26,482 nucleotides of DNA from an uncultured Eubacteriales bacterium (GTDB taxonomy: Bacteria; Bacillota; Clostridia; Oscillospirales; CAG-272): the NCBI GenBank assembly GCA_900556615.1, contig USPP01000001.1, positions 1-26,482 on the forward strand. The letters are read 5' to 3'. Numbering within the stretch: the first letter of the stretch is position 1; the number at the start of each line of letters is the position of its first letter. Below, piece after piece: positions 7,379 through 14,255 of the stretch. A program made the position numbers and the translations under genes. The notes below the pieces were generated by a model, which was given only the letters and a program-made list of their open reading frames with translations, had not been told where the DNA came from and did not search any database.

Positions 7379-8476
7379 TCAAAAAGAATAGTAGGGATTT
7401 GCTTCAATTTCAGAAAGCTTGTATTTTGAAAGAATTTCGGTATTAACCTTCACATTTTCAGACAGTTCACTGAATTTTGCATTATAAAGTTCTCTTGTAG
7501 CATATACACTCAAGCTTGAAAGCTGTTCAATATCAGTATCACTCAATTCGGAAAGATCAGTCAGATCGCATTTTAAAACGAGGTATACCGCAGCCGCTTC
7601 ATCAACTCTGAATATTTCTCCTGTTTTTGCTTTAGAAGCGCCGAGTATTATGTCAGGTCCCCATGTCTGAAGCTCATTTGAAGAAACAAAAAAGCCGTTC
7701 GGATAAGCTGAGGTATTATATTCGCTGTACTCTTTGCGCATATCCTCAAAGGAAGCTCCGCTTTCAAGTTTTTTATAACATTCCTCAATCTTTTTCTTTT
7801 TGTCATTGAGTTCCTCTTCCGTCATATCTTCTGTAACAAGCTGTCCCTCGTTGTCGTAAACATAATTACCTTCTTCATCCGTCTTGATTTTTGTGGTGTA
7901 AAAAACAATATATTTTATTCTTGAATAGTTTTGGGTATAATAATCAATGATCCCTTGATCCGAGATTGCTTCCACACCGTTTTCTCCATATAGATAATCA
8001 TATACCGCGTCATGCTTTTCTTCCCATGTATAAACATCTTCAAGGGAACTTATATTTAACATGAGGTGCTGTAATTCAGAATTAAGCTCGCTGCGGCTTC
8101 CGTAATATTCAATCTTTTCTTTTATGTCGGCACTTATAGAATTTTTCACATCTGACGAAAGCTTGAGATTATTTTCTTTGAAAAGGCTTTGCGAGATAAG
8201 ATAGTTCATTATTTTTTGATTAATAATCTCCGTGAAATAATCCTCAACGGTTCTCGTTTCATCGTATTGCGCTTTCCAAAAAGTATCATTGTCATATGCA
8301 TCGGAGTAGGAAGCAAGAATATTTCTCTTAAAAGTCGAAAGCCAATAGAAGTACATATTTTCCTTAAGTTCTATCCCGTTATATTCCATAACAGCTTCAT
8401 ATTTTGCATCGGAACAGGAAAAAAGCAAGGATGGAATAAGAATTGTCATAACAAGCAGCAGTGCAATCTTTTTCAT
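7379..8476 (-). CDS. SurA/PrsA-like foldase lipoprotein
   Basis: This is a 365-residue exported lipoprotein: a signal peptide MKKIALLLVM... ends in the lipobox LFSC with Cys21. A SurA_N-type helical region follows (about residues 30-180), then a parvulin-like segment (about 185-310) containing SRIKYIVFYT, an acidic insert, and ...SGASFEDMRKEYSEY. In PrsA-type foldases this domain assists folding of secreted proteins outside the membrane. Here the parvulin core is divergent, so isomerase activity is uncertain and it may act only as a chaperone. AAAGGA lies 10 bases before the ATG. It sits 42 bases after mfd, a pairing common in Clostridia, and probably shares its transcript. Confidence 0.75.
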   Translation of the reverse strand: MKKIALLLVMTILIPSLLFSCSDAKYEAVMEYNGIELKENMYFYWLSTFKRNILASYSDAYDNDTFWKAQYDETRTVEDYFTEIINQKIMNYLISQSLFKENNLKLSSDVKNSISADIKEKIEYYGSRSELNSELQHLMLNISSLEDVYTWEEKHDAVYDYLYGENGVEAISDQGIIDYYTQNYSRIKYIVFYTTKIKTDEEGNYVYDNEGQLVTEDMTEEELNDKKKKIEECYKKLESGASFEDMRKEYSEYNTSAYPNGFFVSSNELQTWGPDIILGASKAKTGEIFRVDEAAAVYLVLKCDLTDLSELSDTDIEQLSSLSVYATRELYNAKFSELSENVKVNTEILSKYKLSEIEANPYYSF

Positions 8477-8518
8477 TTTTATGAAATCCTTTCTATTTTA
8501 GCATCTTTCAACACCGTA

Positions 8519-11500
8519 TCAGGGCTGCGGCGATTTATTTTTAATTTCAATATATGCATTCAAAACATCTGTTACGGCATCTGTGGCATCTTGTTTATTT
8601 TTCAAACGAAGCGTGACATACGGCTTCAATTCAAGACTCATAAGCAGGCTTCCGCGTCTATCGGAAGCGAGAAGTGTCCATATTCGAATATCAATTTTTT
8701 CCGGATAAAAGATAACGGAATTCCCACGCTTTTGTATTTTGGTAAGAGCGCACTCAGAGCCGAGAGAACGCAGCAGAGATATATCAAGCAGAGCCGATAC
8801 AGGTTTAGGAAGCTCTCCGTATCTGTCAAGAAGCTCATCAATAATGTCAACGGTATCTTCAACATTTTCAACAAGTGAAATCTTTTTATAGACATCAATT
8901 CTCTGAACAGAACTTTTTATATATGACTCAGGAATATATGCGCTGATATTCATATCGACGGTGCATTCCGTCTTTTTAACGGGCGCTTCTCCCTTTTCTT
9001 CCAGAATAGCCTCATTAAGAATACGCATATACATATCATATCCAACGGTTTCCATATGACCGTGCTGTTCTGCACCAAGGAGATTCCCTGCACCTCTTAT
9101 CTCAAGATCGCGCAGCGCAACCTTAAATCCGGATCCGAACTCAGTATATTCCCGTATAGCGCCAAGTCGTTTAGAAGCAATATCTGTGAGCACGCTTCCT
9201 CTCTTATAAGTAAAATATGCATAAGCTCTCCTTGAAGAACGCCCTACTCTCCCCCTTATCTGGTGAAGCTGAGCAAGCCCAAGCTTATCGGCATTTTCAA
9301 TAATAAGGGTATTGGCATTCGGGACATCAACTCCTGCCTCAATAATCGTTGTACTGATAAGAATATCAATTTCACCGTTAAGCATGGCTCTCCAAATATC
9401 GGAAAGCTCCTCTTTTTCCATTTTACCATGAGCAACCGCTATACGGGCGTCCGGCGCCATCGAGGAAACTCTTGCAAGGACGTCCGGCATTGATTCAACA
9501 CGATTGTGGAGATAGAAGACCTGCCCTCCTCGGCGAAGTTCCTTTTTTATCGCTTCTGCAATAATTATCTCATCAAACTCAAGAACATAGGTTTGCACAG
9601 GAACCCGGTCATTGGGTGCTTCTTCCAAGACAGACATATCCCTTATTCCGCTCATTGCCATATTAAGTGTTCTCGGAATCGGAGTTGCGGTAAGTGTCAG
9701 AGTATCGACGCCGGAGGAAAGCTGCTTCAGCTTTTCTTTCGCCGCTACTCCAAAGCGTTGCTCTTCATCAACAATGACAAGTCCAAGATCTTTAAATACG
9801 ATATCCTTTGATACGATTCGGTGTGTACCGACAAGAATATCAATCTCTCCCCGACGCAGACGTCTTAATGTTTCTTGCTGTTGCTTTGAGCTTCTGAATC
9901 TTGACAGCATATCTACCTTTACAGGAAAGCCCCTCAAACGAGACAAGAGCGTTTGATAATGCTGAAGAGCAAGAATAGTCGTAGGCACAAGAATTGCAGC
10001 CTGTTTGCCGGATTCAACCGCTTTAAAAGCGGCTCTTATTGCTACTTCGGTTTTTCCAAAGCCAACATCCCCGCACAGTAGTCTGTCCATCGGACGAGGA
10101 AGCTCCATATCCTGCTTTACTTCTTTTATCGCTTGAAGCTGTCCCTCCGTTTCGGAATACTGAAAAGCCGCTTCAAAATCTCTCTGCATATCGTCATCCG
10201 GAGCAAAAGCAAACCCCGGACGTCTTTGACGCTCAGCATAGAGCTTAATCAGATCTTTTGCCATCTCCTTTGCAGCTGCTTTAACCTGACTCTTTGCTTT
10301 TCCCCACTCTGCTCCGCCCATACGTGAGAGCTTAAGTGTGCCGTCTTCTCCTTTGGCGCCTATATATTTTGAAATGCTGTCGAGCTGATCACAAGGAAGA
10401 TACAGCATGTCGGTTCCGGCATATTTTATTTTCATGTAATCTCGTGTTATACCTTCAACAGTAACGCTCTCAATACCGAGAAACATACCGATCCCGTGAT
10501 TTACATGAACAACATAGTCCCCTGCTGCGAGATCTGCATAGGACATAATTTTTTCCTGGGCAGTTTTTTTTCTTCCTTTTCGTTTTTTTAACGTAATAGA
10601 AGAGCGTGAGTATGAGCTTCCGGCAGGATAGGTTGACATAACAGCAAATTTTGACGCGGTTAATTCAAAACCGGTTATATTGATGCCAAAGGTAATAACG
10701 GTAGAAACCTTATCGGGGAATAGTTCCTCAGGCTTAATAATCGGTACAGCAAAACGGTCGCCGTCGATCATATTTCGAAGATTCTTTGCCATAACCTCGT
10801 TTTCACATAGGATAACAGTGGAAAAACCGCTTTTATTGTAAGCGTTGAGATCTTCGGTAAGCAAATCAAGATTTTCACTGTAAGAAACTGTCTGCTTTGT
10901 GGGAATACTGAAGGTAGAAGAAAATTTAAGCTCAGATATACTGCTCATGAAAGAATCGGCTATTACCCCCGCATGAGAACCAATGAAATAAAGAAAATCG
11001 TCGAACCATTTACCGTAATCTGCATTGGCTGCGGAAATTGTTCCCTCTTCAAGCAAGGAAGTAACCTCCTGCTTCTGATGCCATTCATAGGATTTGATTC
11101 TTTCGGATATTGCAGAAAATTCCTCGCAAACAACAACTGAGTCACGGCTGAAGTAATTAAGCAAACATTCTTTTTCCGGATAAACAACGCTAATATATTT
11201 ATCGACAAAACGAAGTTCTGATTGAGCTTTTATGGCTTCCAGTTCTGAGGCAAGAATATCGACAGTACGATCGTCTTTTACTTTTTTTAGTTGTGATGAA
11301 ATTATTCTTGTCAGCTTTTCAAGTGTCTCAGAATCAGTAAGAATTTCTCTTGCCGGAGTAATTTTTACAGAATCGACGGAATCTGTACGTCTTTGTGAAA
11401 TAATATCAAAAAAACTCATACTGTCGATATCATCACCGAAAAGCTCAAGACGAACAGGATATTCATATCCGGGAGGAAAAATATCAATGATTCCGCCTCT

Positions 11501-12049
11501 GACGGAAAACTGTCCCACACCGTCTACCATTTCCACCATACTGTAACCGCTGTCGACAAGAAATCTCTTTAAGAAATTCATATCTATTGCATCGTTTGAG
11601 CAAATTGTCATGGTTGATTTTTCGAGTTTTACAGCCGGAATTGTATACTGTAATGCTGCATCCGGAGTGGTTATTACCACATCGCAGCTATTATCAAGTA
11701 TGGATATCAATACGCCAAGCCTCTCATGCTCATATTCATGGGAGGCGGTAATATTGTAGAAAACATAATCTCTAAAGCTGAATACAGTAGGGGCATGGCC
11801 CATTTCGGAGAGTGCTGTATAGCTTCGCATGGCTTCTTTTTCATCAGAAACTATAAGCAGCATCGGCTTTTTTTTCAGCTTGCTTCCCGCGTCCTCAATA
11901 AGAGCGGATATCATTGCATTTCTTGCACCCTCGCAAAGACCGATCATTCTTGCGGGACGAGGTATACGGCTTGAAAGCTGATCTTTTATGGAAGCCGAAA
12001 GTTCTCTGTATTCCCGTTCATTTCTTAGTTGTCCACTTATTATATTCAT
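8519..12049 (-). CDS. mfd: Transcription-repair coupling factor Mfd
   Basis: Mfd removes RNA polymerase stalled at DNA lesions and recruits UvrA/UvrB for nucleotide excision repair. The 1176 residues match the family. The N-terminal UvrB-like region includes GVGQFSVRGGIIDIFPPG. The RNA polymerase interaction domain, with GDYVVHVNHGIGMFLG, is near residue 510. The helicase motor follows with Walker A GDVGFGKTE near residue 660, the DEEQRFG motif near 763, and TATPIPRTLNMA. The translocation/hairpin region has QIRGRVGRS, and the TRCF domain lies at about 1020-1130. The start ATG overlaps the pth stop by one base (TGATG), so translation is likely coupled. Confidence 0.97.
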   Translation of the reverse strand: MNIISGQLRNEREYRELSASIKDQLSSRIPRPARMIGLCEGARNAMISALIEDAGSKLKKKPMLLIVSDEKEAMRSYTALSEMGHAPTVFSFRDYVFYNITASHEYEHERLGVLISILDNSCDVVITTPDAALQYTIPAVKLEKSTMTICSNDAIDMNFLKRFLVDSGYSMVEMVDGVGQFSVRGGIIDIFPPGYEYPVRLELFGDDIDSMSFFDIISQRRTDSVDSVKITPAREILTDSETLEKLTRIISSQLKKVKDDRTVDILASELEAIKAQSELRFVDKYISVVYPEKECLLNYFSRDSVVVCEEFSAISERIKSYEWHQKQEVTSLLEEGTISAANADYGKWFDDFLYFIGSHAGVIADSFMSSISELKFSSTFSIPTKQTVSYSENLDLLTEDLNAYNKSGFSTVILCENEVMAKNLRNMIDGDRFAVPIIKPEELFPDKVSTVITFGINITGFELTASKFAVMSTYPAGSSYSRSSITLKKRKGRKKTAQEKIMSYADLAAGDYVVHVNHGIGMFLGIESVTVEGITRDYMKIKYAGTDMLYLPCDQLDSISKYIGAKGEDGTLKLSRMGGAEWGKAKSQVKAAAKEMAKDLIKLYAERQRRPGFAFAPDDDMQRDFEAAFQYSETEGQLQAIKEVKQDMELPRPMDRLLCGDVGFGKTEVAIRAAFKAVESGKQAAILVPTTILALQHYQTLLSRLRGFPVKVDMLSRFRSSKQQQETLRRLRRGEIDILVGTHRIVSKDIVFKDLGLVIVDEEQRFGVAAKEKLKQLSSGVDTLTLTATPIPRTLNMAMSGIRDMSVLEEAPNDRVPVQTYVLEFDEIIIAEAIKKELRRGGQVFYLHNRVESMPDVLARVSSMAPDARIAVAHGKMEKEELSDIWRAMLNGEIDILISTTIIEAGVDVPNANTLIIENADKLGLAQLHQIRGRVGRSSRRAYAYFTYKRGSVLTDIASKRLGAIREYTEFGSGFKVALRDLEIRGAGNLLGAEQHGHMETVGYDMYMRILNEAILEEKGEAPVKKTECTVDMNISAYIPESYIKSSVQRIDVYKKISLVENVEDTVDIIDELLDRYGELPKPVSALLDISLLRSLGSECALTKIQKRGNSVIFYPEKIDIRIWTLLASDRRGSLLMSLELKPYVTLRLKNKQDATDAVTDVLNAYIEIKNKSPQP

Positions 12050-12669
12050 CAGTTAAACTCACACATTGCTTTTTCAATATTTCCATCAAGAAGGAGCGAT
12101 ATTATTGCTGGAATTTTTTCTGCTGAGCAGCGGAATGCTTCTCTTTGGTCTGTCGGCAGTCTCCCAAGTACCCAGCTGATAATATCACCATCCGGCGGTA
12201 CCTTTCCGACTCCGAGCCTTATGCGGGGAAAAGCGTCCGTTCCCAGGTTTTCTATTATATTTCGTAACCCCTTCTGTCCGCCGTCGCTCCCTTTTCGACG
12301 TATACGCAGCTTACCGACATCAAGATTTATATCATCGCAAATTACTATAATATTTTCGGGCGGAATTTTATAGTAATCCGCAGCTTTTTTTATAGACTCG
12401 CCGGAACGGTTCATATATAGCTGCGGCTTCATGAGAAGAATTCTTTTCCCGCTTTCTATAGCTTCGGAAGTCAAAGCATCAAATTTAAGGCGGTTAATAT
12501 TAATCTTTTTGCTTTCAGCATAAAAATCAATTGCAGAAAAACCTGCATTATGTCTTGTATTTTCATATTCTGTACCATAATTCCCAAGTCCGGCGATTAT
12601 ATGAGTAATAGGCATTGCAGACTGCGGCGATGTCTCGATTTTTTTAAACAAATCAAAAATACTTGTCAT
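12049..12669 (-). CDS. pth: Peptidyl-tRNA hydrolase
   Basis: Pth releases tRNA from peptidyl-tRNAs dropped from the ribosome. Family motifs are visible: IAGLGNYGTEYENTRHNAGF near residues 25-44 (substrate Asn and catalytic His in the TRHN segment), LLMKPQLYMNRSGES, VICDDINLDVGKLRIRRKGSDGGQKGLRNI and FPRIRLGVGK. The protein has 206 residues, with about 20 more at the N-terminus than the minimal enzyme (MTSIFDLFKKIE...). An internal ATG at residue 19 has no better ribosome site, so I keep the longer start. No clear promoter was found upstream, where two MITE-like elements lie. Confidence 0.95.
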   Translation of the reverse strand: MTSIFDLFKKIETSPQSAMPITHIIAGLGNYGTEYENTRHNAGFSAIDFYAESKKININRLKFDALTSEAIESGKRILLMKPQLYMNRSGESIKKAADYYKIPPENIIVICDDINLDVGKLRIRRKGSDGGQKGLRNIIENLGTDAFPRIRLGVGKVPPDGDIISWVLGRLPTDQREAFRCSAEKIPAIISLLLDGNIEKAMCEFN

Positions 12670-12719
12670 TTAATTTTCTCAAAAAGAGACCGGAAATTTT
12701 TCAATCAAAACCTTCCGTG

Positions 12720-12881
12720 TTAAGGAATCGCTGAATAAATCGGCTATGCAGATTTCTGAGATGATTTTTTGAACGGCAAGGCAAAAAACGCGGGAGTAGA
12801 GTTATTATTTCAAGTTTTTTACGATGACGGACAATAAATCAATCGGAAAGATCCGTGACGATTATTCAGTGAATTCCTTAA
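12720..12881. mobile_element. MITE-like element 1 with TTAA ends
   Basis: This 162-bp unit has imperfect terminal inverted repeats. The left end TTAAGGAATCGCTGAATAAA (12720 onward) matches the complement of the right end, TTAAGGAATTCACTGAATAA (12881 backward), with a few mismatches and one-base gaps. The similarity continues inwards for about 50 bases (GGCTATGCAGATTTC versus GTCACGGATCTTTC), so nearly the whole element could fold into one long hairpin. There is no transposase frame inside. TTAA lies at both outer edges and may be a duplicated target site. It looks like a non-autonomous miniature element moved in trans. Confidence 0.6.
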
Positions 12882-13051
12882 GGCAGTACAGCTAACGCCT
12901 TTATTGCGCATATGCATATGCTTGCCTCTATTCCGTCATACTTCACAAATTTCATCGGCAGAGAAGTCGCTTTTGCCTCCTCAATTTGTATTGTCTGACA
13001 AAAAATCTGGCGGCGCTGCTGCACAACAATCATCGTGCGGTATTGCCTTAA
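12878..13051. mobile_element. MITE-like element 2 with TTAA ends, abutting element 1
   Basis: This 174-bp unit starts at the same TTAA that closes element 1. Its left end TTAAGGCAGTACAGC matches the complement of its right end, TTAAGGCAATACCGC, at 13 of 15 positions. Weaker pairing runs further in (TTATTGCGCA versus TTGTTGTGCA). A 14-bp palindrome, GCATATGCATATGC, lies at 12908-12921. It has no coding capacity. The ends share TTAAGG with element 1 but then diverge, so it is a different but possibly related family. Confidence 0.55.
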
Positions 13052-13076
13052 ATTTAAAAATCTCTGTTTGGCTCCT

Positions 13077-13895
13077 TCATTTTTTGTTGATGTCTTTCTG
13101 GCGTTTTTTACTTACCCAGCCGTCTTTATTCACTTGTCTTGCCCGTGCTATGGCAAGAGCGTTTTCCGGGACATTATCGGTTATGGTTGAACCTGCTGCG
13201 GTATATCCGTTGTCAGCAATAGTAACGGGGGCAACAAGGTTAGAATTGCAGCCAATAAATACATCGTTTCCTATAACTGTACGGAATTTATTTTTGCCGT
13301 CATAGTTGACTGTAACAGTCCCACATCCAAAGTTAACTCGTTCTCCTACATCGCTGTCGCCTATGTAAGTTAAGTGGGAGGCATGTGTATCGCATCCTAC
13401 TGTTGAATTTTTTATTTCAACAAAATCTCCTATCTTGACCCCGCTGCAAAGATGCGTATTAGGACGAACGTGACAGAACGGCCCGATTTTCACATTATCG
13501 TCAAGAACCGATTCATATATTTGAGTGGCATTGATAACACAATTATTTCCTATAGTTGAATTTTCAATGACACTTCCGGAGCCGATGACGCAATTTTTTC
13601 CTATTTTTACACCGTGCCTTATCTGGACATTGGGAAATATTAAGGTTCCCTCCCCTATTTCAGCAAAAGGAGAGATCATCACACCGTCAAGAGAGTGGAA
13701 ACGGACTCCGTGATCGGCAAAAGAAAGTGCCACCGTTTTAATGTAACACTGTACCGCTTCAAAATATTCTGAAATGTTTTCCACTTCGGAAAAGCCCTGC
13801 CAATTCGCAGCATGCTCAGAAAGCGGCTCAAATAAAAGTTCATCCGTGGGGGTAATTCCAATTTTGAGAAGTGAATCAAGTACATTATTATTCAT
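13077..13895 (-). CDS. GlmU-type acetyltransferase without the uridylyltransferase domain
   Basis: The 272 residues match the C-terminal left-handed beta-helix half of GlmU, which acetylates glucosamine-1-phosphate from acetyl-CoA for peptidoglycan precursors. Hexapeptide repeats start near residue 72 (ISPFAEIGEGTLIF) and run to about 240. The GlmU active-site segments are all present: RPNTHL (R144), VEIKNSTVG (K162), HASHLTYIGD (H174, Y177), NFGCGTVTVNYDGKNKF (N188, K201) and CNSNLVAPVTI. The conserved C-terminus LAIARARQVNKDGW is also there. The nucleotidyltransferase domain of about 230 residues is missing. Residues 1-65 are an unrecognised short segment. AAAGG stands 11 bases before the ATG. 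UTP coupling to GlcNAc-1-P must be done by another protein. Confidence 0.85.
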   Translation of the reverse strand: MNNNVLDSLLKIGITPTDELLFEPLSEHAANWQGFSEVENISEYFEAVQCYIKTVALSFADHGVRFHSLDGVMISPFAEIGEGTLIFPNVQIRHGVKIGKNCVIGSGSVIENSTIGNNCVINATQIYESVLDDNVKIGPFCHVRPNTHLCSGVKIGDFVEIKNSTVGCDTHASHLTYIGDSDVGERVNFGCGTVTVNYDGKNKFRTVIGNDVFIGCNSNLVAPVTIADNGYTAAGSTITDNVPENALAIARARQVNKDGWVSKKRQKDINKK

Positions 13896-13905
13896 AAAGT
13901 TATTG

Positions 13906-13921
13906 ACCTTTGTAAAAAGGT
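13906..13921 (-). promoter_or_regulatory. Small hairpin over the acetyltransferase ribosome site
   Basis: ACCTTT (13906-13911) and AAAGGT (13916-13921) form a 6-bp stem with a 4-base loop. On the minus strand the downstream arm contains the AAAGG ribosome site, so folding would hide it. Control of translation is an inference. Confidence 0.3.
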
Positions 13922-13955
13922 ATCCTTTCTTTCGATATCAATTACAGCAAGAAAG

Positions 13956-13973
13956 GCGGACTCAAAAGTCCGC
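13956..13973 (-). promoter_or_regulatory. GC-rich hairpin in the acetyltransferase leader
   Basis: GCGGACT and AGTCCGC form a perfect 7-bp stem with loop CAAA. It starts about 17 bases after the predicted transcription start. On the minus strand it is followed by CTTTCTTG, a poor U-tract, so it could be a weak attenuator or a stabilising 5' stem. Confidence 0.4.
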
Positions 13974-13996
13974 TGCGGTCATAGTATTTCATAGAT

Positions 13997-14025
13997 ATTA
14001 TATTACAAAGCAAAGGATTTTGCAA
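13997..14025 (-). promoter_or_regulatory. Sigma-A promoter of the acetyltransferase gene
   Basis: TTGCAA (14020-14025), a 17-base spacer and TATAAT (13997-14002) are read on the minus strand. The predicted start near 13990 gives a leader of about 95 bases with two hairpins. It is the only clear promoter seen for the glmU-pth-mfd-foldase set. Confidence 0.75.
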
Positions 14026-14217
14026 GATATTTTTCTTAGAGAGAAAATAATTAACAAAAAATTCTAATATAAAAAATCGATAAGAATAGTGCCAAAACAG
14101 ATATGGGAGAGCAATAATATGTTCTCAGCAGCTTTCCTTTATTCCATACAGACGCTGTAGCCGAGTGTTCAACAGCGAATATCTCACGCGTTTTGTGGCT
14201 GGTTTTCGTTATACAAT
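14026..14217. other. Gap upstream of the acetyltransferase promoter
   Basis: This is part of the 360-base gene-free stretch at 13896-14255. I see no gene in it. One imperfect feature is a 6-bp inverted repeat, CGCTGT (14153-14158) and ACAGCG (14172-14177), of unknown role. The rest is AT-rich spacer. Confidence 0.4.
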
Positions 14218-14248
14218 AAAGGGCCTATGCATCGCAGCAAAGGCCCTT
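14218..14248 (-). terminator. Terminator of the LRR surface protein gene
   Basis: AAGGGCCT (14219-14226) and AGGCCCTT (14241-14248) form a perfect 8-bp GC-rich stem 8 bases past the stop codon. On the minus strand the stem ends CCCTTTATTG. The U-run is short, but position and stem strength support termination. Confidence 0.6.
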
Positions 14249-14255
14249 GCAAAAA

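Larger units (their letters stand above)
12670..13076. other. Gap between glmU and pth, mostly two MITE-like elements
   Basis: No protein gene is visible in these 407 bases. The bulk (12720-13051) consists of two abutting inverted-repeat elements described separately. Outside them only about 50 bases remain before pth and 25 after the acetyltransferase stop. In many Firmicutes prs, for phosphoribosyl pyrophosphate synthase, lies between glmU and pth; it is not here. Confidence 0.7.

Noticed and set aside
8189..8878. 229-codon plus-strand frame across the foldase/mfd junction
   Set aside because: It is antisense to two real genes with clear motifs, and has no ribosome site.
12904..13305. 133-codon plus-strand frame across element 2 and the acetyltransferase 3' end
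   Set aside because: It is antisense to a well-conserved gene and runs into a non-coding element; there is no ribosome site.
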